The notes beneath the pieces are model-generated. The model searched no databases. It saw nothing but the letters and a program-made list of their open reading frames with translations, and was not told where the DNA came from. From positions 930,001 through 994,000 of the forward strand of contig JAJEKV010000211.1 of assembly GCA_021234155.1 (NCBI GenBank): a stretch of DNA of 64,000 bases, written 5' to 3'. The DNA is from Isoetes taiwanensis (taxonomy: Eukaryota > Streptophyta > Lycopodiopsida > Isoetales > Isoetaceae). The position numbers and the translations under genes were made by a program. The stretch's first letter is position 1, and every line of letters begins with the position of its first letter. This document shows positions 45,231 through 57,146 of this stretch, in pieces.

Positions 45231-46935
45231 GTTTTTCGATACAAAAATATTGTATTGGTTTGCTGCCAAGGTTATTGAGTTCGGCTGAAGATGAACAGAA
45301 GAAAGGACATGCTCTTTTAAGAGAAAGGATGGTTTTTTCTTATTATCTGAATTTTTAAAATTATGTAAAACACAAGTTCAATAGAATAGTAGCAAGGGTT
45401 ACACTTGGGTTTGCTCCTCCACAAGGTGTCAGCATTCTTTGCAACGTCTATAGAACACTAAGTTGTTTCAATTATTCTATTTGCATTAACTATTTGCTTC
45501 TCATATTTTAATATTTATATTTATGGCGATGTCAAGATAGACAGAAATATTGTATTGGTTTGTTGCCAAGGTTATTGAGCTTGACTGAACAGAAGGAAGA
45601 ACATGCTCTTTTAAGAGTAAAGAATAGTAAGTTGTATCAATTATTCTATTGTTCACATTAACTATTTGCTTATCATTAATATAAATTCTAGTATTACATG
45701 CTAGCTCATTTTTTAATATTGGTATTGCTTTATATTGTGTGTACAATTCTATGCAATGAGTTTCTTTCATTAAATTGAGCACCTTTGTTTTGTTCGACTT
45801 CTTATGCTATAATACATCATCCATCATTAGACTATTCAGGGTTTGCTTTTGCTAGGGCCCGAAGGGCCAAATTTTTTTTTTAGTATTGCATTGAACATTT
45901 TTAAATTAAAATCCCCCTGAAACCCCCTTTGGTTTGGGTGCATATTCACACGGGGGATGACTCCGGGCATCGAGAGCTGTGCATATGCACCCTTTATTCC
46001 TTGATCCACACCGTACATAAAGTTCCTCGTTTGTGGGGTATGCATGTACAAAAATTACTATACTGTATACGAAGATTTATAAAATACTATAAGATTTGAA
46101 GTAATGTACTATATGGTGTTGATTTTGTACACGCAAAACATAATTATAGGGGCTCTCGCTGCCCTGCGTCACCCCTCGTGTGAATATGCACCCAAACCAA
46201 AGGGGGTTTCAGGGGGATTTTAATTTAAAAATGTTCAATGCAATAGTTTTTGTTAATTAATGTTAATGGTAGTTATGTGGGTAGTTATACTAAAATTTTA
46301 TTCTTCGGCCCTAGCAAAAGCAAACACCTAATAGTCTAATGATGGATGATGTATTATAGCATAAGAAGTCGAACAAAACAAAGGTGCTCAATTTAATGAA
46401 AGAAACTCATTGCATAGAATTGTACACACAATATAAAGCAATACCAATATTAAAAAATGAGCTAGCATGTAATACTAGAATTTATATTAATGATAAGCAA
46501 ATAGTTAATGTGAACAATAGAATAATTGATACAACTTACTATTCTTTACTCTTAAAAGAGCATGTTCTTCCTTCTGTTCAGTCAAGCTCAATAACCTTGG
46601 CAACAAACCAATACAATATTTCTGTCTATCTTGACATCGCCATAAATATAAATATTAAAATATGAGAAGCAAATAGTTAATGCAAATAGAATAATTGAAA
46701 CAACTTAGTGTTCTATAGACGTTGCAAAGAATGCTGACACCTTGTGGAGGAGCAAACCCAAGTGTAACCCTTGCTACTATTCTATTGAACTTGTGTTTTA
46801 CATAATTTTAAAAATTCAGATAATAAGAAAAAACCATCCTTTCTCTTAAAAGAGCATGTTCTTTCTTCTGTTCATCTTCAGCCGAACTCAATAACCTTGG
46901 CAGCAAACCAATACAATATTTTTGTATCGAAAAAC
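45231..46935. repeat. Large near-identical inverted repeat (~725-764-bp arms, ~216-bp spacer)
   Basis: The left arm (45231-45955) is the reverse complement of the right arm (46172-46935). Identity is so high that a 93-codon frame is unchanged in both (45501-45782 minus, 46384-46665 plus). Differences seen include GGACATG versus GAACATG near the outer end and extra sequence of about 40-45 bp in the right arm near 46240-46300. Inside each arm an ATATTGTATTGGTTTG block occurs twice about 300 bp apart. RNA across the locus would form a long hairpin, a possible source of small RNAs. There is no transposase and no clear target duplication at the outer ends (GGAAG left, ATGCC right). Confidence 0.95.
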
Positions 46936-47637
46936 ATGCCAAAATGTGTAATGTGTTTTGGAGAGGCGGATGAACTCAGCAGGTCACTTTCAGACCCCTC
47001 CAGACTTTTTGCATAGGCTTTCGTGCTATAGAGTATGACCAAGACTTACAGTTTCACACAATTGTTCTAAGCTCCTGCACATCCAATTGCAAATGCTTTT
47101 ACATATTGTAGAAACCAGTTCAACAAGCAATGACAAACACTTACAATTCAAGATAAGCACAACTGATGTTGAAAGTGGCCCTCCACTTCTTCGAGAAGCT
47201 CAACAGAGTCCAACTTTAGAACCAGCTATGGACACATATAACAACAAATGAGAACCCTGCAAATGTAATTTGGTTCTCGTTAATGCATCATCAGCTTCCG
47301 CTCAAAAAAAAAAATCTTGACATCATAATTAATCTAAACTCTAGTTCCAAAATACTCATATAACACCTTTTGATTTCATATATATTTAGAGAATGTTAGA
47401 ATTATGTTCTAAGATTATCCAGCACCACCTCCTTTCTGTCAAATTTGTTTTGGCCATGGCTGAAACGACTGGATCTAATGTTGGCTAACCATATAGCATA
47501 GTCTACATCTGCCATGATGATCCAAAGGACTTTGCAGGATTATTTGATGCAAAGCATGAAATGCCTCGAAACAAACAAAGGCACATTCTTACCCAACATC
47601 TAGCAATGAAGCTGCACCACAGCCAGAGCCTAAGTGA
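46936..47637. other. No recognised gene
   Basis: AT-rich, unique-looking sequence between the inverted repeat and the minus-strand frames at 47.6-48.1 kb. It contains an A11 run near 47305. Confidence 0.5.
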
Positions 47638-48140
47638 CTAAGTCGGCCACAACCTTCCCACTAATGTCGGAGAACCTAGAAGGTAGCTCTGAGCTTGTGA
47701 GCTTCCCCATTCTCTTTCGATCCTGGTACCTACCACATACTTGGCACTTGGTGCAAGCAAGACTTTTTGTGAGGTAAACACAAGAGAAGCATGCACAGTA
47801 ACCCTTCCAGCATCACTAAAAATATGACGACCAGATGACTGCTGTGCACTCACCCAATCGTATGCCATGTAGGTCAATGCAACCATATTATTCATGATAG
47901 CAAAAATGATCAGACATAACTGTATGCTCGTCAATCCTAAATTTGTACCACGTATTCTGAAAACTCTTTGATGAAGGCCATCCTCCATGAAGGTTCCATG
48001 AAGGTATAATTTCTAATGGCAACAAGAACTTCATCTTGTACATGAAATTCAAGGTTCATGAAAGCAAGTGAAGAATCTGAAACCGAGGAGACCATGACAT
48101 CCCCGCTAAATAGATGCAAGATCCTCAGTATCATACCCAT
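47638..48140 (-). pseudogene. Unknown minus-strand coding traces
   Basis: Two overlapping frames look coding. 48140-47937 reads SLAFMNLEFHVQDEVLVAIR and EPSWRMAFIKEFSEYV. 47988-47638 follows, and a parallel frame in it gives CTKCQVCGRYQDRKRMGKLT then SSELPSRFSDISGKVVADLV before a stop. The switch of frame in mid-segment suggests an intron or decay. I do not recognise the family. Confidence 0.35.
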
Positions 48141-48381
48141 CTGACCGATTAGGGTAAACCAAGGGTTTTTAGTGCATTAGGCAAGAAACTCCCCCTGCCA
48201 CAGTAAGAATCGGTCCCTGGAACAGATTGAAACAGTTGAGTTACACCCTAAAAGAGCAGAACCAGATCTCTTCCCGAAAAACGGATGGTTGGCCCTGAAG
48301 AAACTTTGAAGCTGCAGCACCTGCACACGTGAGACAGAATAAGAAATATCCAAAGAGGAAGGGTTTGTTTTAGGGTTATCT

Positions 48382-48512
48382 GATTTCGCTGAAGCATGGA
48401 AGAACAAAGACACATGTATGGCCGAAACGAGCCCCAAAGGTTTTTGATTTCGCTGAAGCATGGAAGAACAAAGACACATATATAGCAGAAACGGAGCCCC
48501 AAAGGTTTTTTC
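48382..48512. repeat. Tandem repeat, two ~64-bp copies
   Basis: GATTTCGCTGAAGCATGGAA and AGCCCCAAAGGTTTTT occur twice in order. A partial third copy (ATTTCGCTGAAGCATGGAAG) lies just upstream at about 48383, so the array is about 2.0-2.5 units. It is non-coding. Confidence 0.88.
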
Positions 48513-49130
48513 TGTTTGAGAACAAAAAGCATCATTTTCATATTGTCGCCAACATCGCCAGAGAGCTGGTCATTCTCATGCGGTGGCCCATGCTTTAACG
48601 CACTATGTTGAACCGAAGAAGATAATAAAAACTAATCTCTAGCAGAACAAAAGCTATGACTTCATATGGATAAGTAGCAGCAATCTACTCCCCGAGCAAC
48701 ATCAATAATCGAGAAGGAAAGCTACAGGAGGACAAAAGTTATGGCCTTTGATAATATATGAATGGAGTGATGGTAATAACAGCCGTTAGATTGTTTAAGC
48801 CAATCTAAATCAACGCCCTAAAAATGACGCACTCTAGAAATACTATTTAGTATGCCTCTATGAATACAGCACCAAAATCATAGGAAAACCATGCCAAAAA
48901 GCGTATAAAATTACAAAAACAACCCCCTGTTATTATGCTACATATTCCTAAATGGTTCAAAAACATATGTTTGCAATTGCCATGTGTAAAATTGAATATC
49001 GAGTCAGAAAAATCTCAGTGCGGAAGTTGGGTCGGTCGACATTCCCTTTAACAGGTCCAATATTCTCCTAACATGGTCTCCTTTTTTCTAGATTCTATCA
49101 AGATTTGTTGAAATATTTTTTCGTTTTATA

Positions 49131-51780
49131 GAATAGAATAGAATAGAATAGGTTTTTAGCGTCCACGGAGACCAATTGGCCTATGGGACCCAAACAAAAA
49201 GCTAGGCAACAAGCATATTCTTGGCTGGATTAAAAACCCCCCTGGCGAAGGGTTTTAGAGGAAAAACCTTAGCAATAATAAGCATCTTGGCGCTTTGTGC
49301 AATTGCATAGACAGGTTCAAGACCGTCCGTAGGACACAAGCAGCGTCCGTGCATCCATAACCTCTTGGAGGTATGACCCCAAAGAAAACCACGCCGTAGT
49401 CAATAAGCGATGCAGCGGCTGGCGGGCACTAGTAGTCGAACATACCTCTCGGATATGGGCAAATGCAGGGCAGATCACGGAGGGTATGACACTCATCCTC
49501 AATCACATACGGTGGCAACATCTGGCAAAGCCTTTGCTCTCGTGCTTCGAGCCCAGCGCCTCGTTTCAATGCGAGGCGATGTGCACCCGTTCAAATGGAA
49601 GCTATAAAGTCTGCGCTTCTTCATGGGCATTTGGGTGTACAGAAATCTTGGTGCGGGCCTCTTGTGAGCCTAGGATTGACTTTGCTGGCGATAGTGTGCC
49701 TTAACGTCGTCGAGCCTCGCATCCCGAGCTTGCGAAGGAAAGTTGCATCTAGGTATTGTTTAAGTGCCTCATGATCTTTCTTTGTCCCGACACGGACGAT
49801 TCATTTGCTTGCCAGCCCATCCAAAGCCGTGAGAACCACCGAGCTTGCTTGTCTTTCCAGCAGGATTTGAGGCGTTGGGGACCCATCGGCGTGGGCAAAG
49901 CAAGATGGGGCAAGCGTGTATCAGCCATAGCGACCACCTTTTTGGAAGTAAAGCGATATGGCGTTCCAATGCAGCCCGTTGGAGGGTAGAAAGCCTTTGT
50001 CTCCGGAGTAGGATCTGTGCGGGCTGTGGACTTCACCCCAAGGCTCGTGCCAAGAAAGCCTTCGCACCTGCCGAGGTCATTCCATGTGTTGAGGAGATGA
50101 CCGGACCCACACTTCTGCCCCATACAGCGGGGACGGCTCAACCAAGGCCCGAAACAAATGTGATCGGTGGCTCCAGCGCATAACTACGCCTTGTTGTGGC
50201 TGTTGTTCCGCATGGCATATAGTGCTTTCCAACCCGCCGTGACCCGCAGAACTCCGATAGCCGTGATCCCAATGGGTGGTAGTTGAGAACTCAATGCCCA
50301 AGTACTTGTAGGTTGGAGCCACCTCTACCTCTTGCCCCCGGTAAGTGAAGGTGGGAAGCCTTGGTGACGGGGACGATGCAACTAGCGGCACCCTAGTTTT
50401 GGCCAAGTTCACTTTCGCATGCGGTGAAGTGGCAAAAAAGTGTCAAGAGCATCCAGTGACGCCGCATGTCCTCACGGAGTATAGGCCATGAGGTTGACAT
50501 CGTCCGCGAGCATATATGAGTGCCCGGATTGTGTGATGCATGAGATGTGCTGCCGCCTCCATGCTCGAGAGAGCCAATCTTCCAACCGATCAATGTATAG
50601 GCCAAAGAGTGTGGGGGGGAGAGGGGGCAACCCCGACGCACTCCAATGCTACCGACACGGCCAGGCTGATGTGATCGGCCTGAGCATGCCTCGTGCAGCC
50701 CTATATACCGCATTACGCAAGTCCGGGGGTCCCGGTATGCATAATCGTCCCGAGCTTGTTGCGGGAATGCTGTGTCGAATGCTTTTGCAAAATCAACGAA
50801 ACAAACGATGCAGGTTGGCGCGATTCCTCGCTATCCTCAATTAATGGCAGAGTGAAGATATGATCAATGGTGGAATGTCCGGGGCGGAAACCTGCCGTGT
50901 AAGAGCTTTCGCACCTCCGGGTTCCCTCCCGCCCATATTGTCACCCATTGCTCAAGGATGCCGCCAACAGCAGTTTTGCAAAGAGAGTTGACCATGATAG
51001 TCCGGTAGTTGGCCGGGCATTGAGGGTCCCCACGCTTTGTAGATGGGCACTACTCGCTAGTGGTCCATTGCATAGGGAAGCCTTTCGCAATGCTTTATTG
51101 AATAATGCCGTGAGGGCGGGCACGGTGGAGGCCCACCCATTTGAAGTTACACCGCATGCCATCTAAATCACGCCTTCCCATTAGCTAGGCGTTGTAGGCC
51201 CATGATAACATCCCCTTACGTGATAACCCGAGCCATGCCCTATCTGTGGAGGGGCGGTGCCCGGCCCCGAAGCCGGTCGTGCAATTTGTTGCAAAGTAAA
51301 TGTACCCATTGCTCGAGGTGATGTTCCACGTGGGTCATGCGGCAAAGCTTGCTCAAGACCCTTCTCCGGGAATGTCTGGGGTGCGGTCGGGGAGACCAAA
51401 CATCATTGGCGATGCTCGCAAGGTATCCGGCCTTCTTGTTCTTGAGAAAGGAGCGGTATTGACCGATGGCGTGGGCGGGAGATGGGATCAGTGACTTGCC
51501 GGAGTGTGCGTTTGAGCTCCCGACACTCATCATCAAACCATTTGTTGCGGGGAAAGGTGGTAGTGCCTGTGGTTCGCCGTGAGCGGCCTCTCCCAAAGCA
51601 TCTTTCAGCAGCTGCCAGAAGCAGGCGAGTCAGCTCAGCAGATTGCTCTTGAAGTGTGGGGAGTTAAATAGTCCTTGAGATCATGCTCAAGCAGCTGGGC
51701 ATAGGTCCCTGCACGGTCGTAGTCCAGGCGCAGCTTTAGCAATAAAGGGCAAGTGACAATCTTCATAGTATGTGCAGGGA
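49131..51780 (-). mobile_element. LINE with reverse transcriptase and (TATTC)n 3' end, decayed
   Basis: Minus-strand coding traces run in LINE order. The linker before the polymerase has LDYDRAGTYAQLLEHDL (about 51700) and KWFDDECRELKRTLRQ (about 51520). The polymerase has PIYKAGDPQCPANYRTI (about 51030), GCPLSP and LYIDRLEDWL (about 50630), LADDVNLMAY (about 50500) and PTYKYLGIEFS (about 50310). The tail has ALYAMRNN (about 50210), FRALVEPSPLYGAEVW (about 50130) and a C-terminal EDECHTLRD / CPAFAHIREV Cys-His region (about 49460). The catalytic box reads LADD rather than YADD. Several frames are used. The minus-strand 3' end finishes in four TATTC units (plus strand 49131-49149), a short-repeat tail as in RTE-type LINEs. 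Confidence 0.82.
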
Positions 51781-53139
51781 TTCTATGAGGTTCTTTTGGA
51801 ATTGATTAAAATTTCGTCGAAATATTTTCTAGGATAGGGTAAATCCCTTATACTTTAAAAAAGTATATTAAAACTCATGCGTCGAACTGGAGATCATGTA
51901 ATATATCAATAAACATTTTGTAAAGTTCTTAAAGATTTCATCATTATAGGTCCCATGAGGTTCTTAAGAGCTTCTCAAAGATACTATGAGATTTTAGACA
52001 AAGATACCATGAGATTCTATAGAAATTCTCTTAGGCTCTGTAAGATTGTCTTAGAGCTGAGATTTCTAGAATAGTACTGAATAAATTTCTGGTCCTTGCA
52101 AAGATGCATTTTCATGTTCATGTGCAAGTAAGAAGGACAAAAAATATATCATAGTTCATGTTTATGTTAGTCTAATATCGTGAGATAGCATGTAGTTGAG
52201 TTGTTAGTTTGATATATGGTAGCATATAATTGAGCTGTTAGTTTGATACATGGTAAAGTGTACATCTCATCCCCAGCCAAAACATTTGTAGACATTTTTT
52301 AAGCTCCATCTTTATCCATAGGCTCCTAGTACTCATGTCGCTACTATCTTTGCTAATATTATGACTTGCTATCACTGCTTCTGCTACCATGCTGCTGCTG
52401 TTGTTTCATATACCAAATACCACAATAGATATTGCTTCCTACAATCAACATTGTTGCTTCACTTATAAATGCTGGCAGTATAATGCGAATGCAGCTAGTG
52501 GAGGATCCACCTTCATTATATGAACATATACCACCCACATTTTAGGATGACGAGAAAACCCCCTTCGATATGACAAAGCCATCTAAGACCATTCCTCTTG
52601 TCGAAAGAATACGCTCAGATTTTGGTAGGAAAGATGCTTGACTTATAAATAGTGATACCTTAGATTCCCCTTTAGAAATGATTCAAATAAAGGAATCCAA
52701 AATTCAGCTAAACTGGACATGCAACAATAATTAAGTTATTATTCAAATAAATATATTTTGATGTTTTTTCAGATTGCAAAAGTTGATAGTGGAAATTTGA
52801 TATCATGAAAATCAAACTCAGATTTGTTGGTATAGCCATGTACTCATTCATACATTTCTGCATCGGGAAATAATTATCTTAGTTGGAGAAAAGTTACCGG
52901 ACAGGATAATAAATCTCTATGGAAGTGGTAACAAAGAATTGATGCCTTCTCATAAATATCTAGTTTATGCAATGCACTTGCAATTTCAATGAACTTGAAC
53001 AACAATAAAGCGCTCCTGTAGCATTTCAAAAATAGTTTCTTCTCCTTAGATAGTGATAGTGATACCTTAGATTCCACCTTCAAAATTTTCTTGCTAATAT
53101 ATTGGAGCTTATGGAAGAACATAAAACAATTTTATAGTA
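51781..53139. other. No recognised gene
   Basis: AT-rich sequence with short direct repeats (TTGAG-TGTTAGTTTGATA twice near 52200-52250). Short frames only. Confidence 0.55.
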
Positions 53140-53335
53140 TGTCATCCCAAACTTCAATATCATCCCAATTTGACGAGGGCCATTTATGCTCCCACTTTAG
53201 AGAAAGTTCGCAATTTGCAAAGGATTGTCGTAGAATGTCTGAGCACACAAAACTTCAATATCATCCCAATTTGACGAGGGCCACATATGCTCCCACTTTA
53301 GAGAAAGTCTGAAATTTGCAGAGGATAGTCATGAA
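53140..53335. repeat. Tandem repeat, two ~104-bp copies
   Basis: AACTTCAATATCATCCCAAT, TTGACGAGGGCCA and TGCTCCCACTTTAGAGAAAG occur twice in the same order, starting at about 53150 and 53254, with few differences. Confidence 0.93.
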
Positions 53336-54770
53336 ACAATGTTAAAAACTTAAAATGTTGAAGGCATACAAAACAATTTTTTTTCTATGATTAAATAGTT
53401 GGTGATGGCGAACTGTATAAAGACATCCAAGGTAAACATGTGACATTGACACCATAATAAGGATGCACAATATCAATAGACAGAAATTGGACTATCATGC
53501 GCTACTCGAATTGCATATTAGGGTCTGTTTCAAGCAGTCACATGCTAGTATATGGCAAACAAACCAAATAGTAAAATCAAAGAAAGAAACCTTTGCAAAC
53601 ATGGCAAAGGCTCCTTTCTGGCATATTCTGAAACCTACTGCTATTGTATCACAACTTGGCACCTACAAACATACATGGCCATAGCAAAGCTAATGTGCTG
53701 ATTTCGAATAACATGCTTGCCAATCACTAATAAAAGGCGCTTAGCGTACGAAGATGACAATTTGCAAGCATTTCTGCGTCCTGCTTTTTTGAACGTCTCC
53801 AACTTCCTCAAATAGCTTGAGCTGCAATAGAAATAAACAAAATAATGGTCATGCAAAATAGGAACCCTATCTTAAGCATAAACAATGATTCCATTTGCAA
53901 GCTTAAAACACACCTCACTGGCTACTATTTTAATATGAACATCAATGGGAAACATTGATAAGGTCTAGGCTTGTTTTTGATACTATGAAGCATAGTGATA
54001 TATGCTAAGCTCCTATAAAGGCATCAATAATCCAAAACCTTCTAGATAATAGAGGGCTCACCTTCTCGATAATAAAGAGCAACATCTCTTTGCACAAAAT
54101 GTAGAGCTTTTTTCCATGCACATGACATAGTCCCATTTTTCTCCTGTATACAAATACAAAAAAGCAAAATACAAATCAAGTTGATGATTGGACAGAGAGA
54201 TTTCGAGATGGCAGCAAGGTTGAATTTGAAGGAATAAGATGGGCAAATTTAGAGTCTTGGATATTCATAGCTGCCAAAATAAGAACGACCATAACATATG
54301 TATTCCTACTTAAGCTAATTTGGTTCTTTCCTCTGAAGCTACTCTTTTGCACATGCTTAAGAAACTGCAATTCTCTACATTACATAGCAGATGCTCTATT
54401 CACTCTGATATCCATGCGGATCATGCTTGTCTCTGGACTTTTAATGCCATTATTCCAATTGATAAAGCAACAACCATCAAATATCAAAATGGAATTAATA
54501 CCATTATTTAGCTCATTGATATGCCCATCAGTTGAGACATCAGTCTCTCCAAACTCCTTCTGCCTCGAATATGTTACTGCAAGAGGAGCAGGTTCTTGAT
54601 AGATGCTGTTCAAAAAGCAATTCCCAAAGAAATTGCTTGTGAAGTCAAGATACATTCCCTTTTCTGGTGATCCAAATAACCCACTTTAGAACTGCATGTA
54701 GAATCTGCAAAAAAAAGAAAAACAACAGCCTATTAGAGAATGCAATAACAATACATGACAACACAAAATG
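53336..54770. other. AT-rich stretch with weak minus-strand coding traces
   Basis: The only frame with some coding character is 54655-54380 on the minus strand, which includes YQEPAPLAVTYSRQKEFGET and NELNNGINSILIFDGCCF. It has no recognised motif or clear splice partners. The rest shows nothing I can support. Confidence 0.35.
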
Positions 54771-54774
54771 TGAA

Positions 54775-54910
54775 AATACAACCATTTTTATCTTGACATC
54801 CATTTTTGCTTTATGCAACATTCATCATGGCTAAAATTGTCACGACACAATGCAAAAGTACAACCATTTTTACCTTCATGTCCATTTACCATTTATGCAG
54901 CATTCATCAC
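54775..54910. repeat. Tandem repeat, two ~75-bp copies
   Basis: ACAACCATTTTTA, ATCCATTT / GTCCATTT and ATGCA-CATTCATCA repeat in the same order, diverged. Non-coding. Confidence 0.75.
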
Positions 54911-55967
54911 AGCAATTTTCAATGCTAAAATCACAATGTATTTGAATATTCTAGGTGGTCCTTTCCCAATAATAACATGCTTTCACAGCAGTTGAAGATG
55001 AAACCTAGAATATTTATGGCTCCAAAATATTGATGCATTCAATTCTTCAAAGCAAAATGTGCCTGAAACAGAACATAATTAGGCATCTCACACGCTGAAC
55101 CACATGCAGAAATTTATTTTTGACATTTGTTGCATGCATAAAGTGCACTAAGAACAAAATATTATTTGACATGCTTATCAAATTTCACAGCAGATGTTCA
55201 AGTTTAGCTATAACAGTTGACATTATCCTCCAGCATAGAACAATATTGTTGCAATAAAGTCCTAACAGAGTATAAATGCCATAACCAAGACAATTGTAAG
55301 TTGGAGGATTTAAATGCCACAATGACTTTGCCAAAACAGATGGCACTTTATTCATGCTGCAAAGATGATGATGAGTTAATTATAGACTATTAACAAACTT
55401 TAAATTGAAACACACTTATTTGCTCCAAATGCACTTCAGAAGGAATCTTTGAAAGATTCCCTAAAATTCTCTAAAAAAAATCCATTTTGAAGGTTTGTTC
55501 GTGACAAGTGTGACAATTTAGGCAATTTAGGTACTCTTTTTGAGGGGTTGATTGAACATAGCTTCCATGCAAAAGTACTTAAAAGTCGTATTTAATTAAA
55601 TTGGGACTCATTCCATTCCCATTTTTTTTCGGAACCCTGTTAATTTACACAAAAAGGAGCACCCCGACCCGAAAACTATCCTTAATTCGAATTTTTGTTT
55701 GTAAGTGTGCATCGAAGTTTTCTTCCAGTTTTCTCGGATAGCGAGTCGAGAACAAGAACAATGCAACTCAAACAAAGGAAATTCATTAAAGATTGAAACC
55801 AAAGTTCTAGTCGAAAAAGAATTTTTATTAATAAATTGAATAGGTACAATGTATTTTACATCGGACGCAGAGACCATGGCGGTCTTGCTGTCACTACAGT
55901 TACATCATCGTGGTAGGTGGTCCACCTTAGGGGATTAACTTGCGGGGCTTCTTAATGCCGTCTATAA
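54911..55967. other. No recognised gene
   Basis: AT-rich sequence. The minus-strand frame 55608-55877 has no family signature. Nothing else is supported. Confidence 0.5.
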
Positions 55968-56292
55968 GGGTAAAAGCATGCTACGGTGTACCACTTTTGG
56001 AACCCTCAAAAGTACCTACACTGGGTACTTTTAAAACTGGTACTTTCTGTTTTTTCTTTCCATTAAAATCAATCGAAATTTTTTGAATTGAGGGTCAATA
56101 GCATGTCAATCTATAGTACTAGAGGATAACAATACTACTAATGACTAAAATAAATGAATTAACTCTCAAACTTATTGTTTATTGCGGCATTTTTGCAAGT
56201 TCAAAGTACCAAAGTCTTTGGGTACTTTTACAGGTAGTTTTGTACTACCTAAATAGGTACTTTAGATGGTACACCCTAGCATGCTTTCACCC
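55968..56292. mobile_element. 325-bp MITE with ~27-bp terminal inverted repeats
   Basis: The left end GGGTAAAAGCATGCTACGGT continues GTACCA. The reverse complement of the right end gives GGGTGAAAGCATGCTAGGGT and GTACCA, so the inverted ends differ at few positions over about 27 bp. Both ends are flanked by ATAA (55964-55967 and 56293-56296). Inside, AAAGTACC recurs near both ends in opposite orientation. There is no coding capacity. The GGG-starting ends and the ATAA or TAA flank are closest to Tourist/PIF-Harbinger MITEs, but the 4-bp flank is not diagnostic. Confidence 0.87.
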
Positions 56293-56689
56293 ATAAGCCT
56301 TGGGGGCAACCTGAAGAGTGTGGAATGCGAGCGAGGAGGTGCCTCTGGAGCCACCCCACTGACACATCCACCCGACTTCTCCACTCTCCTCCCTTGACTT
56401 TTCATCGAATATGCTCCTTCCCAACCTCCGTGGATGTTATGCAATGCTTGCAAGATGCTTTGAGCTTTACGGATGTCTCTAATTTCTTCTCCTCTTCTTT
56501 ATCGGCGTGTGCATGGCGTGCGCATTCACGCAGCGCAACCTTATCCCAAAGGCCGGGCAAGAGTGTAGCGTGAGCGGGATCTGTGCGAGCGGAATCTGCC
56601 GCCTTGGCGGGATCTGTGCCGCTGGAGCGGTCTGCGCGTGATGCTTGAGCGGTATACGTGGCCGGCCAGTGTCGACAATTACGGTATCA

Positions 56690-57090
56690 TTAGTGAAAAC
56701 GAAGAAAGAATGGTGAATTCAAAATACAATGGAGAACATTCATTCCATATAAGCGCATCCATTCACGTGGCAAGTAGTGTCTTTTCTCATTTCATGAGTC
56801 GAGAAAGGCCCGTAAAAATCAAAGTACAACCATTCTCATTAGAATATGGCTGCATCCAATCACGGACAAATGGTTTTCGTCAACTATGCAAGCGGTGCCT
56901 TTCTCGATTTCATGAAGTCGAGAAAGCCCGAAAACCCAATGTACAACCATTATCATTATAGATTATGGCTGCATCCCGTCACACAAAACAAACATATAAA
57001 TGGTTTCATCAACGGGACAAGCATGCCTTTCTCGACTGCGAGTCGAGAAAGCCGAAAAAGTCAATGTACAAGTATATTCATTACAAAATA
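56690..57090. repeat. Tandem repeat, three ~125-bp copies each ending in a TCTCGACT palindrome
   Basis: Each copy contains AAGTCGAGAAAG-CC, AA-TACAACCATT-TCATTA, TATGGCTGCATCC and TGGTTT-TCAAC-GG before the next palindrome. The palindromes are at 56781-56807 (left half decayed), 56900-56925 and 57028-57050. The array stops about 60 bp past the predicted stop of the phosphatase gene (minus strand). Confidence 0.87.
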
Positions 57091-57146
57091 TATTACATTT
57101 CTTCACATTTCTTTACATGATTTACACAACTCGAAAATCTGAAAGC

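Noticed and set aside
45501-46665. Identical 93-residue proteins on opposite strands as a duplicated gene
   Set aside because: The identity follows from the inverted repeat. The peptide has no motif, and AT-rich arms give chance frames.
49131-51780. Plus-strand frames such as 49845-50183 and 50488-50844 as genes
   Set aside because: They are antisense to clear LINE reverse-transcriptase motifs on the minus strand.
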